DNA from: an archaeon
GTDB lineage: Archaea; Nanobdellota; Nanobdellia; Woesearchaeales; GW2011-AR9
DNA length: 8,044 nucleotides
Assembly (NCBI GenBank): GCA_020053615.1
Contig: JAGVMW010000122.1
Location: 1-8,044 of the forward strand
Direction: 5' to 3'
The translations under genes were made by a program, and so were the position numbers. Below are positions 1 through 5,167 of this stretch, one piece after another; positions within the stretch are counted from its first letter, which is position 1; every line of letters begins with the position of its first letter. The notes below the pieces were generated by a model. The model saw only the letters and a program-made list of their open reading frames with translations. It was not told where the DNA came from and did no database searches.

Positions 1-24
1 TGCGATAGTTGCATCTCATTAAAT

Positions 25-56
25 GAAAACAGGACGGCAAAGCCGTCCTTGTTTTC
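25..56. repeat. Strong stem-loop (14 bp, one bulge)
   Basis: The arms at 25-38 and 42-56 pair over 14 bp around an AAA loop, with one bulged T (49 or 50) on the right arm. The stem has a GC-rich centre (GGACGGC/GCCGTCC) and A/T-rich ends (GAAAAC/GTTTTC). This is the shape of a bidirectional factor-independent terminator, but no long T-run follows on either strand. GATAG at 4-8 and CTATC at 71-75 could also pair outside it. It could equally be part of an RNA beginning left of the window. The pairing is seen directly; the role is unknown. Confidence 0.6.
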
Positions 57-99
57 AGGTGGATATGGTGCTATCACTCACAAAACGGACTGTGCCGTA

Positions 100-110
100 G
101 AAAAATAAAT
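100..110 (-). terminator. T-rich terminator of tRNA-Val
   Basis: On the minus strand the sequence just beyond the tRNA 3' end reads ATTTATTTTTCT. Archaeal RNA polymerase commonly stops at such oligo-T tracts, so this is the likely end of the tRNA transcript. Confidence 0.5.
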
Positions 111-113
111 GAA

Positions 114-228
114 TGGGCCCACCCGGACATTCTCACTAACGTTCGAGGCATTCGCCTCGGGCGCTAATATTCGAACCGGGGACATTCTCCGTGTAAGGGA
201 GACATCATAACCGCTAGACCATGGGCCC
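114..228 (-). tRNA. tRNA-Val (UAC), with T-loop intron
   Basis: On the minus strand this folds into a full tRNA. The acceptor stem GGGCCCA (228-222) pairs with TGGGCCC (121-115), with discriminator A at 114 and no encoded CCA. The anticodon arm is TCTCC-CTTACAC-GGAGA, giving anticodon UAC, which reads the valine codon GUA. The T-stem is CCCGG/CCGGG, and the D-loop carries the usual A-G-GG pattern. The T-loop is interrupted: removing 42 nt restores a perfect TTCGAAT loop and a 73-nt mature tRNA. The exons are therefore 228-170 and 127-114. Isotype and ends are certain from the fold. The lack of an encoded CCA and the T-loop intron suggest an archaeal source. Confidence 0.95.
128..169 (-). other. 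42-nt intron in tRNA-Val T-loop (between 59 and 60)
   Basis: The insert folds on itself. In the RNA, UUAGCG (167-162) pairs with CGUUAG (141-136). After a CC/AA internal loop, CGAGGC (159-154) pairs with GCCUCG (149-144) around GAAU. The flanks can form a near-canonical archaeal splice site. UUC of the T-loop pairs with GAA (132-130), followed by a possible G-A pair. This leaves a 3-nt bulge AAU (170-171 and 169) on the 5' side and a 3-nt bulge UGU (129-127) on the 3' side. Cutting after the second base of each bulge removes 169-128 and leaves loop UUCGAAU, i.e. the intron sits after nucleotide 59. The central helix is imperfect, so a relaxed bulge-helix-bulge motif is likely. Confidence 0.85.
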
Positions 229-249
229 ACGCTTAATCCAGTTTGATAC

Positions 250-260
250 GTTATTTAAAA
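250..260 (-). promoter_or_regulatory. TATA-like box of the tRNA-Val promoter
   Basis: The minus strand reads TTTTAAATAA, centred about 27 nt upstream of the tRNA 5' end at 228. That is the usual distance between an archaeal TATA box and the transcription start, so transcription would begin at or next to the mature 5' end. Confidence 0.55.
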
Positions 261-312
261 GATTTCTGGATATTTTTGGGTGCATTTGATATAATCACTC
301 TACCACCTAAAT

Positions 313-342
313 ACTTAAATAACTATTATTCTGATAAAATTG
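313..342 (+). promoter_or_regulatory. Possible promoter(s) upstream of element A and the 549 gene
   Basis: The AT-rich stretch has two weak TATA-like candidates, ACTTAAATAA (313-322) and TGATAAAATTG (332-342). The second lies about 25 nt before element A, so a start near 361 is possible. No room for a promoter exists between element A (ending 523) and the ribosome binding site at 535, so the 549 gene is probably transcribed through element A from here. The exact box is uncertain. Confidence 0.3.
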
Positions 343-360
343 AGATAAAAAATACATATT

Positions 361-523
361 TGTTTAGCATCTTCGAAACGCTAGATGTGAACTTAGCAAG
401 TCCTGCTTCCCCGTGAGGGACATCCTGTTGCGTCAGCAACATTAGGAGACTCGCAAGTCGAGTTTACCCTGCGACGGACATGCAGTAGAACTCGTTGGCG
501 TTTCGACCTGATGATGCTAAACA
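361..523 (+). ncRNA. Element A: candidate structured RNA / palindromic element
   Basis: A long-range stem TGTTTAGCATC (361-371) / GATGCTAAACA (513-523), 11 bp, is followed by an asymmetric internal loop (TT on the left, ACCTGAT on the right) and an 8-bp stem CGAAACGC (374-381) / GCGTTTCG (498-505). Inside are local hairpins: GTTGC-GTCA-GCAAC (427-440), ACTCG/CGAGT (449-463) and CTGC/GCAG (469-485). A core motif TCCCCGTGAGGGACATCC lies at 408-425. Outer stem, loop and core recur in element B at 7808-7937, while the inner stem differs but still pairs. This fits a folded RNA, though a palindromic DNA element is not excluded. It ends 12 nt before the ribosome binding site of the next gene, so it could be its 5' leader. 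I recognise no known RNA family. Confidence 0.6.
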
Positions 524-534
524 CACATACATAA

Positions 535-540
535 GAGGTG
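535..540 (+). promoter_or_regulatory. Shine-Dalgarno GAGGTG that fixes the start at 549
   Basis: GAGGTG lies 8 nt before ATG 549 and 12 nt after the end of element A. It supports the internal ATG over the longer TTG frame starting at 495. Confidence 0.75.
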
Positions 541-548
541 CATTTCAC

Positions 549-1895
549 ATGGTTAAAGTAATAAGCTCAGTTTCTATAAATATCGCCGAATTGGAAGAAC
601 AACAAATTGAACTGCTTAGAGAAGCGTTAATTTCTATTAAAACTATCCGAGGAGATTCTCTTAACGATGCTAAGAAAAAAGAAGCAGCGTTATCTGCATT
701 GAACCAAGTACGACGATTAGAACAAGAAATTTCTCCCAATTTAATCAAGCTGGAACGAGCAGCCAAAGATTACCTGCCTTTAGCTCGAGAACAAGATACG
801 TCTAAAAGAATCTTAACTTCGCTGCCTTTCTTAAACAAGTACACCATTTCTGAATGGCTGGATAAAATCATCAAGCATTTTAATGAAGGAAATAATGCTC
901 TAATTGTGAGAACTATCGAAGAAGATTTGCTGGACCAGCATTTTGGAATGCTCTCCGGCCGTTATGAACACACCAAATATGTGGAGCAGCACTTACCAGA
1001 AGAAGAAAGAAACGAGGGATTAGCATATAATGCCAGCTTGGGAGAAATACAAAAAAATCTAGAGCAAGTTAAATCTAAAGCTGAGACGGCTCAGTTTAAA
1101 GACGGCACGGATAAAGAAAAGTTAGGTTGGGGAATTGACAATACTTCAAAAGCATTATTTGGAAAAGGCTTCCTATGGAAAAGCGGCTTGATTCCAGATA
1201 TTGAAAGTTATTATAAAGCAGATATCCCTGAATTAAAATCCAGTCAAGCAATAACTTTAGATGATTCAGAAATAACCTCTAGATCTAACACCTTGCTAAA
1301 ATTAGAAACTGGACTTAAAAAAACTTCTACTGCTGCATTTGCCATGATAGATGCCTGTGCTTCTTTTTCTCCCGAAACTGTAAGCGAGTTAAAACAGAAT
1401 TTAGCTCAGGCTTTTACTTTATTTCACATTCGCGCATTTAATTTGATAGTCCCTTTATCTTATCGAGCTACTGTTAAATTAAATGTAAAAGGGCTGGGAG
1501 AACACTTTACTGGATTTTCAGCACCAAAACCAATGGAAAGTCAAGTAGCGATTTCTTCTACTTTACCGGAATTTGTATATGAATATTTTCAAGCTATGGA
1601 AGCACTAGCCAAAGAAGCCCGACAGAAAATTGCGGATAATAATTACAAAGATGCTGTACTAAATTTGGAAGAGATTTACATTATCAGCCTGAAGCGGGAT
1701 TGGGAACGGCTGAAGAAGCTAAAAGACACTAAAGCGGGAGATATTCTAATGGAGAGAAACAATGAAGTTAAAGAAACCATCCAGAAAGTTAGAAACGTGA
1801 TTAGAAATTCAGATGCTCGAGAAAAACAGTTTACTCATTTGATTCTTAATTTGGAGCAGACTAATCAATTATTGGCAGCGAAGAGGGGAGAATAA
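549..1895 (+). CDS. Unrecognised helical protein, 448 aa
   Basis: I do not recognise this protein. It is predicted soluble, with no signal peptide or membrane segment. It is rich in Glu, Lys, Leu and Ala, with coiled-coil-like stretches at about residues 8-75 and again at the C-terminus (about 370-448). A more mixed middle part (about 200-340) has one short Gly-rich piece, GWGIDNTSKALFGKGF. The frame stays open further upstream to a TTG at 495, but that extension overlaps the stem of element A. The ATG at 549 has a good Shine-Dalgarno sequence, GAGGTG (535-540), 8 nt ahead, and is preferred. The radC start follows 33 nt after the stop. The probable leader is element A. A structural or scaffold role is possible, but the sequence does not show one. 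Confidence 0.85.
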   Translation: MVKVISSVSINIAELEEQQIELLREALISIKTIRGDSLNDAKKKEAALSALNQVRRLEQEISPNLIKLERAAKDYLPLAREQDTSKRILTSLPFLNKYTISEWLDKIIKHFNEGNNALIVRTIEEDLLDQHFGMLSGRYEHTKYVEQHLPEEERNEGLAYNASLGEIQKNLEQVKSKAETAQFKDGTDKEKLGWGIDNTSKALFGKGFLWKSGLIPDIESYYKADIPELKSSQAITLDDSEITSRSNTLLKLETGLKKTSTAAFAMIDACASFSPETVSELKQNLAQAFTLFHIRAFNLIVPLSYRATVKLNVKGLGEHFTGFSAPKPMESQVAISSTLPEFVYEYFQAMEALAKEARQKIADNNYKDAVLNLEEIYIISLKRDWERLKKLKDTKAGDILMERNNEVKETIQKVRNVIRNSDAREKQFTHLILNLEQTNQLLAAKRGE

Positions 1896-1928
1896 ACCAA
1901 AATAAAAAGTACTCAATCATTAACTATC

Positions 1929-2594
1929 ATGCGCATCAAAGACTTTTCTGAAGAGCAACGGCCAAGAGAAAGGCTGTGTAAACATGGCGCTTCTATTTTG
2001 TCTGATGCAGAACTTCTGGCCATTATTTTGAAAATAGGTAATAAAGAAGAAAATGTTATTGAAATGAGTCATAGAGTTATCGCTAAATATGGATTGGAGA
2101 AATTAGCTAATTGCTCTTTGCAGGAATTGCAGCAGATTAAAGGCATCGGTAACGCTAAAGCATGCGAAATTTTAGCCGCATTTGAGCTGGCAAAACGGGC
2201 CAATATTTGTGGTGCAGAAAAGAAGAATATTAAATCAGCTCAAGAAGTGTTCAATTACTTTCTTCCTAAGATGAGAGATTTGACCCAAGAACAATTTCAT
2301 ATCCTGCTGTTAAATACACGTAATAAACTTATCAAAGAAGAATTAATTTCCTTGGGAACACTAAACGGTTCATTAATTCATCCCAGAGAAGTATTCAAGT
2401 CAGCCATAAGAGAAAGCGCTAATTCGGTAATAATTGTACACAATCACCCTTCTGGAGATCCTGCTCCCAGTAGAGAGGATGAAGAGATAACATCTAAGCT
2501 AGTTGAAGCAGGAGAAGTGTTAGGAATAAAGGTTCTGGATCATGTGATAATTGGGAAGGATAAGTATTGGAGCTGGAAGGAGAAAAGTTTATAA
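1929..2594 (+). CDS. radC: RadC-family JAMM/MPN+ protein
   Basis: The 221 residues match the full length of the RadC (UPF0758) family. The N-terminal part has the family signature RPRERLCKHG (about 11-20) and SDAELLAIIL (25-34). A helix-hairpin-helix lies around LQQIKGIGNAKACEI (67-81), a DNA-binding-type motif. The C-terminal JAB/MPN+ domain carries the zinc-metalloprotease-like motif HNHPSGDPAPSRED (171-184), with His171, His173 and Asp184 as presumed zinc ligands. Despite the name, a repair role for RadC is doubtful; its biochemical function is unsettled. The family is mainly bacterial and often sits in mobile or accessory regions, so transfer into an archaeon is plausible. No Shine-Dalgarno is visible; an A-rich box near 1900-1908 about 25 nt upstream may serve a leaderless transcript. 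Confidence 0.95.
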   Translation: MRIKDFSEEQRPRERLCKHGASILSDAELLAIILKIGNKEENVIEMSHRVIAKYGLEKLANCSLQELQQIKGIGNAKACEILAAFELAKRANICGAEKKNIKSAQEVFNYFLPKMRDLTQEQFHILLLNTRNKLIKEELISLGTLNGSLIHPREVFKSAIRESANSVIIVHNHPSGDPAPSREDEEITSKLVEAGEVLGIKVLDHVIIGKDKYWSWKEKSL

Positions 2595-2596
2595 AC
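2588..2596 (+). promoter_or_regulatory. TATA box of the toxin-antitoxin operon
   Basis: TTTATAAAC is centred 27 nt before ATG 2619 and overlaps the radC stop codon. With no Shine-Dalgarno before 2619, this spacing points to a leaderless transcript beginning at the antitoxin start codon. Confidence 0.6.
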
Positions 2597-2618
2597 TATA
2601 GCTGATTATATACCTGCT

Positions 2619-2837
2619 ATGGCAACTACAATTCAAGTTAGCGAGGGACTGGTACAAGAATTAAGAGATAGAAAGATGTATGATAAAGAGAGCTATGAGG
2701 AAGTTATCTTAGATTTGTTAGAAGACACTTTAGAACTATCCAAAGAAACCAAACAACGAATAGCGATAGCTGACAAAGAGTTTAAAGAAGGAAAATTTCT
2801 AACTCACGAACAAGTTAAGAAGCAGTTGGGGCTGTAA
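2619..2837 (+). CDS. Antitoxin of a RelE-type pair (72 aa)
   Basis: This small acidic protein begins TTIQVSEGLVQEL, the strand-then-helix opening of ribbon-helix-helix-like archaeal antitoxins of the RelB/VapB type. A helical middle (SYEEVILDLLEDTLEL, about 25-40) follows, and the C-terminal tail GKFLTHEQVKKQLGL is a typical toxin-wrapping segment. It should bind and neutralise the toxin encoded directly after it and repress the shared promoter through the N-terminal DNA-binding part. Its stop codon abuts the toxin ATG, indicating coupled translation. The antitoxin role is inferred mainly from size, pattern and position; the exact family is less sure. Confidence 0.85.
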   Translation: MATTIQVSEGLVQELRDRKMYDKESYEEVILDLLEDTLELSKETKQRIAIADKEFKEGKFLTHEQVKKQLGL

Positions 2838-3098
2838 ATGTACGACTTAGTCTATTCGCAAGAAGTAGTTAAGCAGCTAAAGAAACTAGAAAGAGAAACG
2901 CAAACGAGGATAATCTCTACATTAGAAAGAATTAGAATCCGACCTTATCCTTATGTTAAAAAGTTAGTTGGATGTCCATACTTTAGGCTTAGGGTAGGAG
3001 ATTACAGAGTAATCTTGAATATTATGGAAAATAAATTAATGATTTTTGTGGTGGAAGTTGGACATCGAAAAAATATTTACAATGATAATCAGCTTTGA
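2838..3098 (+). CDS. RelE/ParE-superfamily toxin (86 aa)
   Basis: The length and pattern fit a RelE-type mRNA interferase, which cuts mRNA in the ribosomal A site. Visible landmarks are YSQEVVKQLKKLERETQTRI (N-terminal strand and helices, about 6-25), the basic stretch PYVKKLVG (38-45), the central YFRLRVGDYRVIL (48-60) and the ending VEVGHRKNIY (72-81). Arg50, Arg52, Arg57, His76, Arg77 and Tyr81 are the probable RNA-binding or catalytic residues, and Arg77/Tyr81 fit the family's C-terminal Arg and Tyr positions. The frame is intact, so the toxin is probably functional. It starts immediately at the antitoxin stop. Confidence 0.93.
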   Translation: MYDLVYSQEVVKQLKKLERETQTRIISTLERIRIRPYPYVKKLVGCPYFRLRVGDYRVILNIMENKLMIFVVEVGHRKNIYNDNQL

Positions 3099-3121
3099 TT
3101 AGTGGTCTTTTCTCCACAATT

Positions 3122-3132
3122 ATTATAAATAT
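3122..3132 (+). promoter_or_regulatory. TATA-like sequence upstream of the 3140 inverted repeat
   Basis: ATTATAAATATA is a good archaeal TATA-like match. A start about 27 nt downstream would fall near 3152, inside the inverted repeat at 3140-3198. It could drive a small RNA or a longer leader for the 3256 gene. Confidence 0.35.
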
Positions 3133-3139
3133 ACTCCAG

Positions 3140-3198
3140 TATATGGCTACTGGTCGAGACACTCAAGCGATTAAGTTTGATCTTCTCGTAGCCATATA
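3140..3198. repeat. 11-bp perfect inverted repeat, possible hairpin
   Basis: TATATGGCTAC (3140-3150) pairs perfectly with GTAGCCATATA (3188-3198). A second short stem, GAGA (3156-3159) / TCTC (3184-3187), stacks below it with a 5-nt bulge TGGTC on the left side only. TCAA/TTGA pairing is possible further in. CC (3136-3137) and GG (3199-3200) could extend the outer end. No open frame of note lies inside. It may be a structured leader, a small RNA or a regulatory DNA site. Confidence 0.55.
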
Positions 3199-3201
3199 GG
3201 A

Positions 3202-3237
3202 CGAACTTTATGTAATTTAAATGAAAAGTAAAGTTCG
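3202..3237. promoter_or_regulatory. 9-bp inverted repeat flanking a TATA-like box (candidate operator)
   Basis: CGAACTTTA (3202-3210) and TAAAGTTCG (3229-3237) are perfect inverted copies 18 bp apart. Between them lies AATTTAAATG (3214-3223), a TATA-like box whose start would fall about 10 nt before ATG 3256. Arms placed on both sides of a TATA box suit a repressor site, possibly for autoregulation by the winged-helix protein encoded next. A hairpin in the RNA is the alternative. Confidence 0.45.
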
Positions 3238-3255
3238 CACGTATACAAATAAACT

Positions 3256-3735
3256 ATGGAAAACAAGCACGTAGGAATATTGATTATAGGAGTTACCATT
3301 ATCTTCTTCTTTATAGTTATGTCTTTCAATACTGCTTTGGAGAATATCATCAATGAGACCTGCACCCACGGCTTAATCTGTCCGATGTATACTACGCTTA
3401 AAAATCAGAAAATTATCAGTTATAGCTTAATTGGATTATTAATGCTAGTGGGGGCATTTGTTACTTTCTTTATGCACGAGAAGAAACTGCCACCAGAAAC
3501 TAAGAAAACGCTCAATGAGGAAGAAAAAAAAAGAGCATTAGAGAATTTAGACGAGGAAGAAAAGAAAGTAATGGAATTAGTGCTTAGAGAACAAGGCTCG
3601 GCTTATCAAAGTGACTTGATTAAAGAGACTCAGCTTACTAAAGTCAAAGTCACCCGTATTCTGGATAAGTTAGAAGGAAGAGGATTGATTGAACGGAAAA
3701 GAAGGGGCATGACGAATATTGTTATATTGAAGTAG
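3256..3735 (+). CDS. Membrane-anchored winged-helix regulator (159 aa)
   Basis: Two membrane helices (about 7-24 and 53-73) are joined by a short loop, NETCTHGLICPM (33-44), which contains Cys36, His38, Cys42 and Met44. After the second helix come a charged linker (about 75-103) and a C-terminal winged helix-turn-helix (about 104-159) of MarR-like type: helix MELVLREQG, recognition region TQLTKVKVTRILDKLEGRGL, wing IERKRRGMTNIVIL. The DNA-binding part is therefore cytoplasmic and the loop outside. Archaea encode many such membrane-bound regulators of unknown signal. Cys, His and Met in the loop make thiol redox state or copper plausible signals, and the disulfide/copper operon starts 630 bp downstream. 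That link is inferred. No Shine-Dalgarno is seen, so the transcript has a very short leader. Confidence 0.88.
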   Translation: MENKHVGILIIGVTIIFFFIVMSFNTALENIINETCTHGLICPMYTTLKNQKIISYSLIGLLMLVGAFVTFFMHEKKLPPETKKTLNEEEKKRALENLDEEEKKVMELVLREQGSAYQSDLIKETQLTKVKVTRILDKLEGRGLIERKRRGMTNIVILK

Positions 3736-3760
3736 ATAAGGGAGATATTAGTAGAGTAAC

Positions 3761-3777
3761 ATTTTATTTTCTTATCT
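3761..3777 (+). terminator. T-rich terminator of the 3256 gene
   Basis: ATTTTATTTTCTTATCT lies about 25 nt after the regulator's stop codon and overlaps the 3' end of the convergent minus-strand gene. T-rich tracts of this kind commonly end archaeal transcripts. Confidence 0.4.
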
Positions 3778-4258
3778 TTGTCACATAATCAAACAATCCT
3801 ACTTTAATTACTTTCAATGGCTTTAGTTTACTTACTACTTTCTCAATTAAGTTTAAGCTTACTTCAAATTCAATCTGCACTTCATCTAAAAATGGCTTCT
3901 TTGATTTCCCCATTAAAGCAATTACTCTTTCAGCATAGCCTTCAATCTCATCAACTACAAGATGTCCAACTCCTCTTTTTCTTAGGATTAAAATTGGTGA
4001 AATGATAAGTTTCTTGGCTTCTTTGACATTTATCTCCTCGTGCTTCTTTACTCTCATTCCTGGTTTAGAAGTTATTAAGAACCATTTATTGGCTTTAGTG
4101 ATATCAATACATTTAGTAAAATGTCGTACCCGTTGATTTCGAGAAAGATAATAATCAGTAAAATTAGCTGCTCGAGTTGGATTAGGGGTGTATTTTCTAA
4201 TATTATCCACAACCACTCGAAATTCTTTGGAGTTTTGCATCTGGAACAAAAATGCCAC
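3764..4258 (-). CDS. Unrecognised protein, 158-164 aa
   Basis: I do not recognise this protein. It is basic, with no membrane segment, and has alternating strand and helix character: RVVVDNIRKYTPNP near the N-terminus, an EAKKLIISPILILRKRG strand region mid-protein, and a C-terminal helix LNLIEKVVSKLKPLKVIKVGLF that could be part of a winged helix. The frame is open for 164 codons from GTG 4258. An ATG seven codons in (4240) is a good alternative: ATTTAAGT on the minus strand (4264-4271) lies about 27 nt before it, as for a leaderless archaeal transcript, giving 158 residues. The gene is convergent with the regulator and divergent from the copper/thiol operon, sharing a 107-bp promoter region with it. 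Coherent amino-acid composition argues that it is real. Confidence 0.75.
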   Translation of the reverse strand: MAFLFQMQNSKEFRVVVDNIRKYTPNPTRAANFTDYYLSRNQRVRHFTKCIDITKANKWFLITSKPGMRVKKHEEINVKEAKKLIISPILILRKRGVGHLVVDEIEGYAERVIALMGKSKKPFLDEVQIEFEVSLNLIEKVVSKLKPLKVIKVGLFDYVTKIRK

Positions 4259-4263
4259 AAGTT

Positions 4264-4271
4264 ACTTAAAT
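4264..4271 (-). promoter_or_regulatory. TATA-like box for the minus-strand gene
   Basis: The minus strand reads ATTTAAGT, centred about 27 nt upstream of the ATG at 4240. It favours that ATG over the GTG at 4258 as a leaderless start. Confidence 0.4.
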
Positions 4272-4290
4272 CTTTCTTTTTTAGGCCTCA

Positions 4291-4302
4291 GAAACTAGTT
4301 TC
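4291..4302. promoter_or_regulatory. 12-bp perfect palindrome, candidate operator
   Basis: GAAACTAGTTTC is a perfect palindrome 9 bp upstream of the operon's TATA box. GTTTCA, its right half plus one base (4298-4303), occurs again at 4322-4327 on the other side of the TATA box, 24 bp further on. The site lies in the divergent promoter region, where a dimeric regulator could act on both directions. Confidence 0.45.
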
Positions 4303-4310
4303 ACCGCCTA

Positions 4311-4320
4311 ACTTATAAGC
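4311..4320 (+). promoter_or_regulatory. TATA box of the copper/disulfide operon
   Basis: ACTTATAAGC is a strong TATA-like match. A start near 4342 would give a leader of about 24 nt that contains the Shine-Dalgarno GAGGTGA at 4355-4361. Confidence 0.6.
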
Positions 4321-4365
4321 TGTTTCAATTCTTAAGCTCATACAAAACAGGACTGAGGTGAAATT

Positions 4366-5157
4366 ATGACACATTTCGAAAATAAAACAGAAAGTGAAAA
4401 TATAATCGCGGTAAAACCGGTTGAACACCATCCGCACAAAGACACGCACAAAGACAATAACAACGAGAAGAATTGGCACAAGTACTTATTGATCTTAGGA
4501 GTGATTCAAGTATTATTATTAATGTTCATCGCATATAAAATATCTGCTTTAGGTGCTATTACTGGAGAGAATTCTGCTCCGAGTGCTCAAGCACCAACAA
4601 TTCCTAACGTACCAACTGGTGAAGCACCTGCAGTAGATAATTCTAAGCTAGTAGATAACGACGCCGTTAAAGGAGACAAAAATGCGCCCGTAACTATAGT
4701 AGAGTTCAGCGATTATGAATGTCCTTTCTGCGGAAAGTTCTATTCTCAAACTTTACCACAAATAGAAGAAAAATATATTAAAACTGGAAAAGTAAAGTTG
4801 ATCTACCGAGATTATCCGTTAGGATTCCATGCTCAAGCCCAGAAAGCAGCCGAAGCCGCAGAATGTGCCGGAGAACAGGGAAAGTATTATGAAATGCATA
4901 ACCTGCTGTTTGAGAAAGGAGTAGCCGGAGGAGTGAGTTCGTTTAAAGCTTATGCTAAAGAAATAAAATTAGATACTGCTAAATTTGACCAATGTTTAGA
5001 TTCCGGAAAGATGAGTTCAGAAGTGCAGAAAGATGCAGCTGATGGTGGAAAGTATGGAGTGCAAGGAACGCCAGCTTTTTTCATCAATGGCAAACTCTTA
5101 AGCGGAGCACAGCCATATAGTGTATTTCAACAAGCAATTGAAGCGGAATTGAGTTAG
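4366..5157 (+). CDS. Membrane-anchored DsbA-like thiol oxidoreductase (263 aa)
   Basis: A thioredoxin-fold disulfide oxidoreductase expected outside the membrane. The N-terminal 38 residues are hydrophilic and carry a His cluster (HHPHKDTHKD, 21-30). One membrane helix follows (about 40-60), then a Pro/Ala linker (about 65-92) and a DsbA-type domain of the Thioredoxin_4 kind (about 95-263). The active site is CPFC (119-122) in SDYECPFCGKFY. The cis-proline loop is GVQGTPAFFING (231-242, Pro236). Cys167 and Cys210 match the second, structural cysteine pair common in this group. Shine-Dalgarno GAGGTGA precedes the ATG. The VKOR-family protein two genes downstream of its neighbour is the likely re-oxidant. 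It could oxidise secreted proteins or help insert copper into the CuA protein encoded next. The His cluster would face the cytoplasm and may bind metal. Confidence 0.95.
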   Translation: MTHFENKTESENIIAVKPVEHHPHKDTHKDNNNEKNWHKYLLILGVIQVLLLMFIAYKISALGAITGENSAPSAQAPTIPNVPTGEAPAVDNSKLVDNDAVKGDKNAPVTIVEFSDYECPFCGKFYSQTLPQIEEKYIKTGKVKLIYRDYPLGFHAQAQKAAEAAECAGEQGKYYEMHNLLFEKGVAGGVSSFKAYAKEIKLDTAKFDQCLDSGKMSSEVQKDAADGGKYGVQGTPAFFINGKLLSGAQPYSVFQQAIEAELS

Positions 5158-5167
5158 GTGAAGAAAA

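Noticed and set aside
25..56. Hairpin as a CRISPR repeat
   Set aside because: It occurs only once in the window, with no second copy or spacer pattern.
506..516. Hammerhead ribozyme core or C-box in element A
   Set aside because: CTGATGA occurs in element A but is CTAATGA in element B, and no matching GAAA strand or D-box CTGA lies opposite in the conserved loop.
361..523. Elements A and B as integron attC sites
   Set aside because: The variable interior and paired ends resemble attC, and archaeal integrons exist, but attC runs RYYYAAC then GTTRRRY. Here the ends run GTTTAGC then GCTAAAC, the reverse order, and no integrase or short cassettes are present.
495..548. N-terminal extension of the 448-aa protein from TTG 495
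   Set aside because: It would translate through the stem of element A, has no ribosome binding site, and the ATG at 549 has a good one.
3817..4318. Plus-strand frames at 3817-4005 and 4121-4318
   Set aside because: Low-complexity Leu/Ser-rich translations that mirror the minus-strand gene at 3764-4258; no promoter or ribosome binding site fits.
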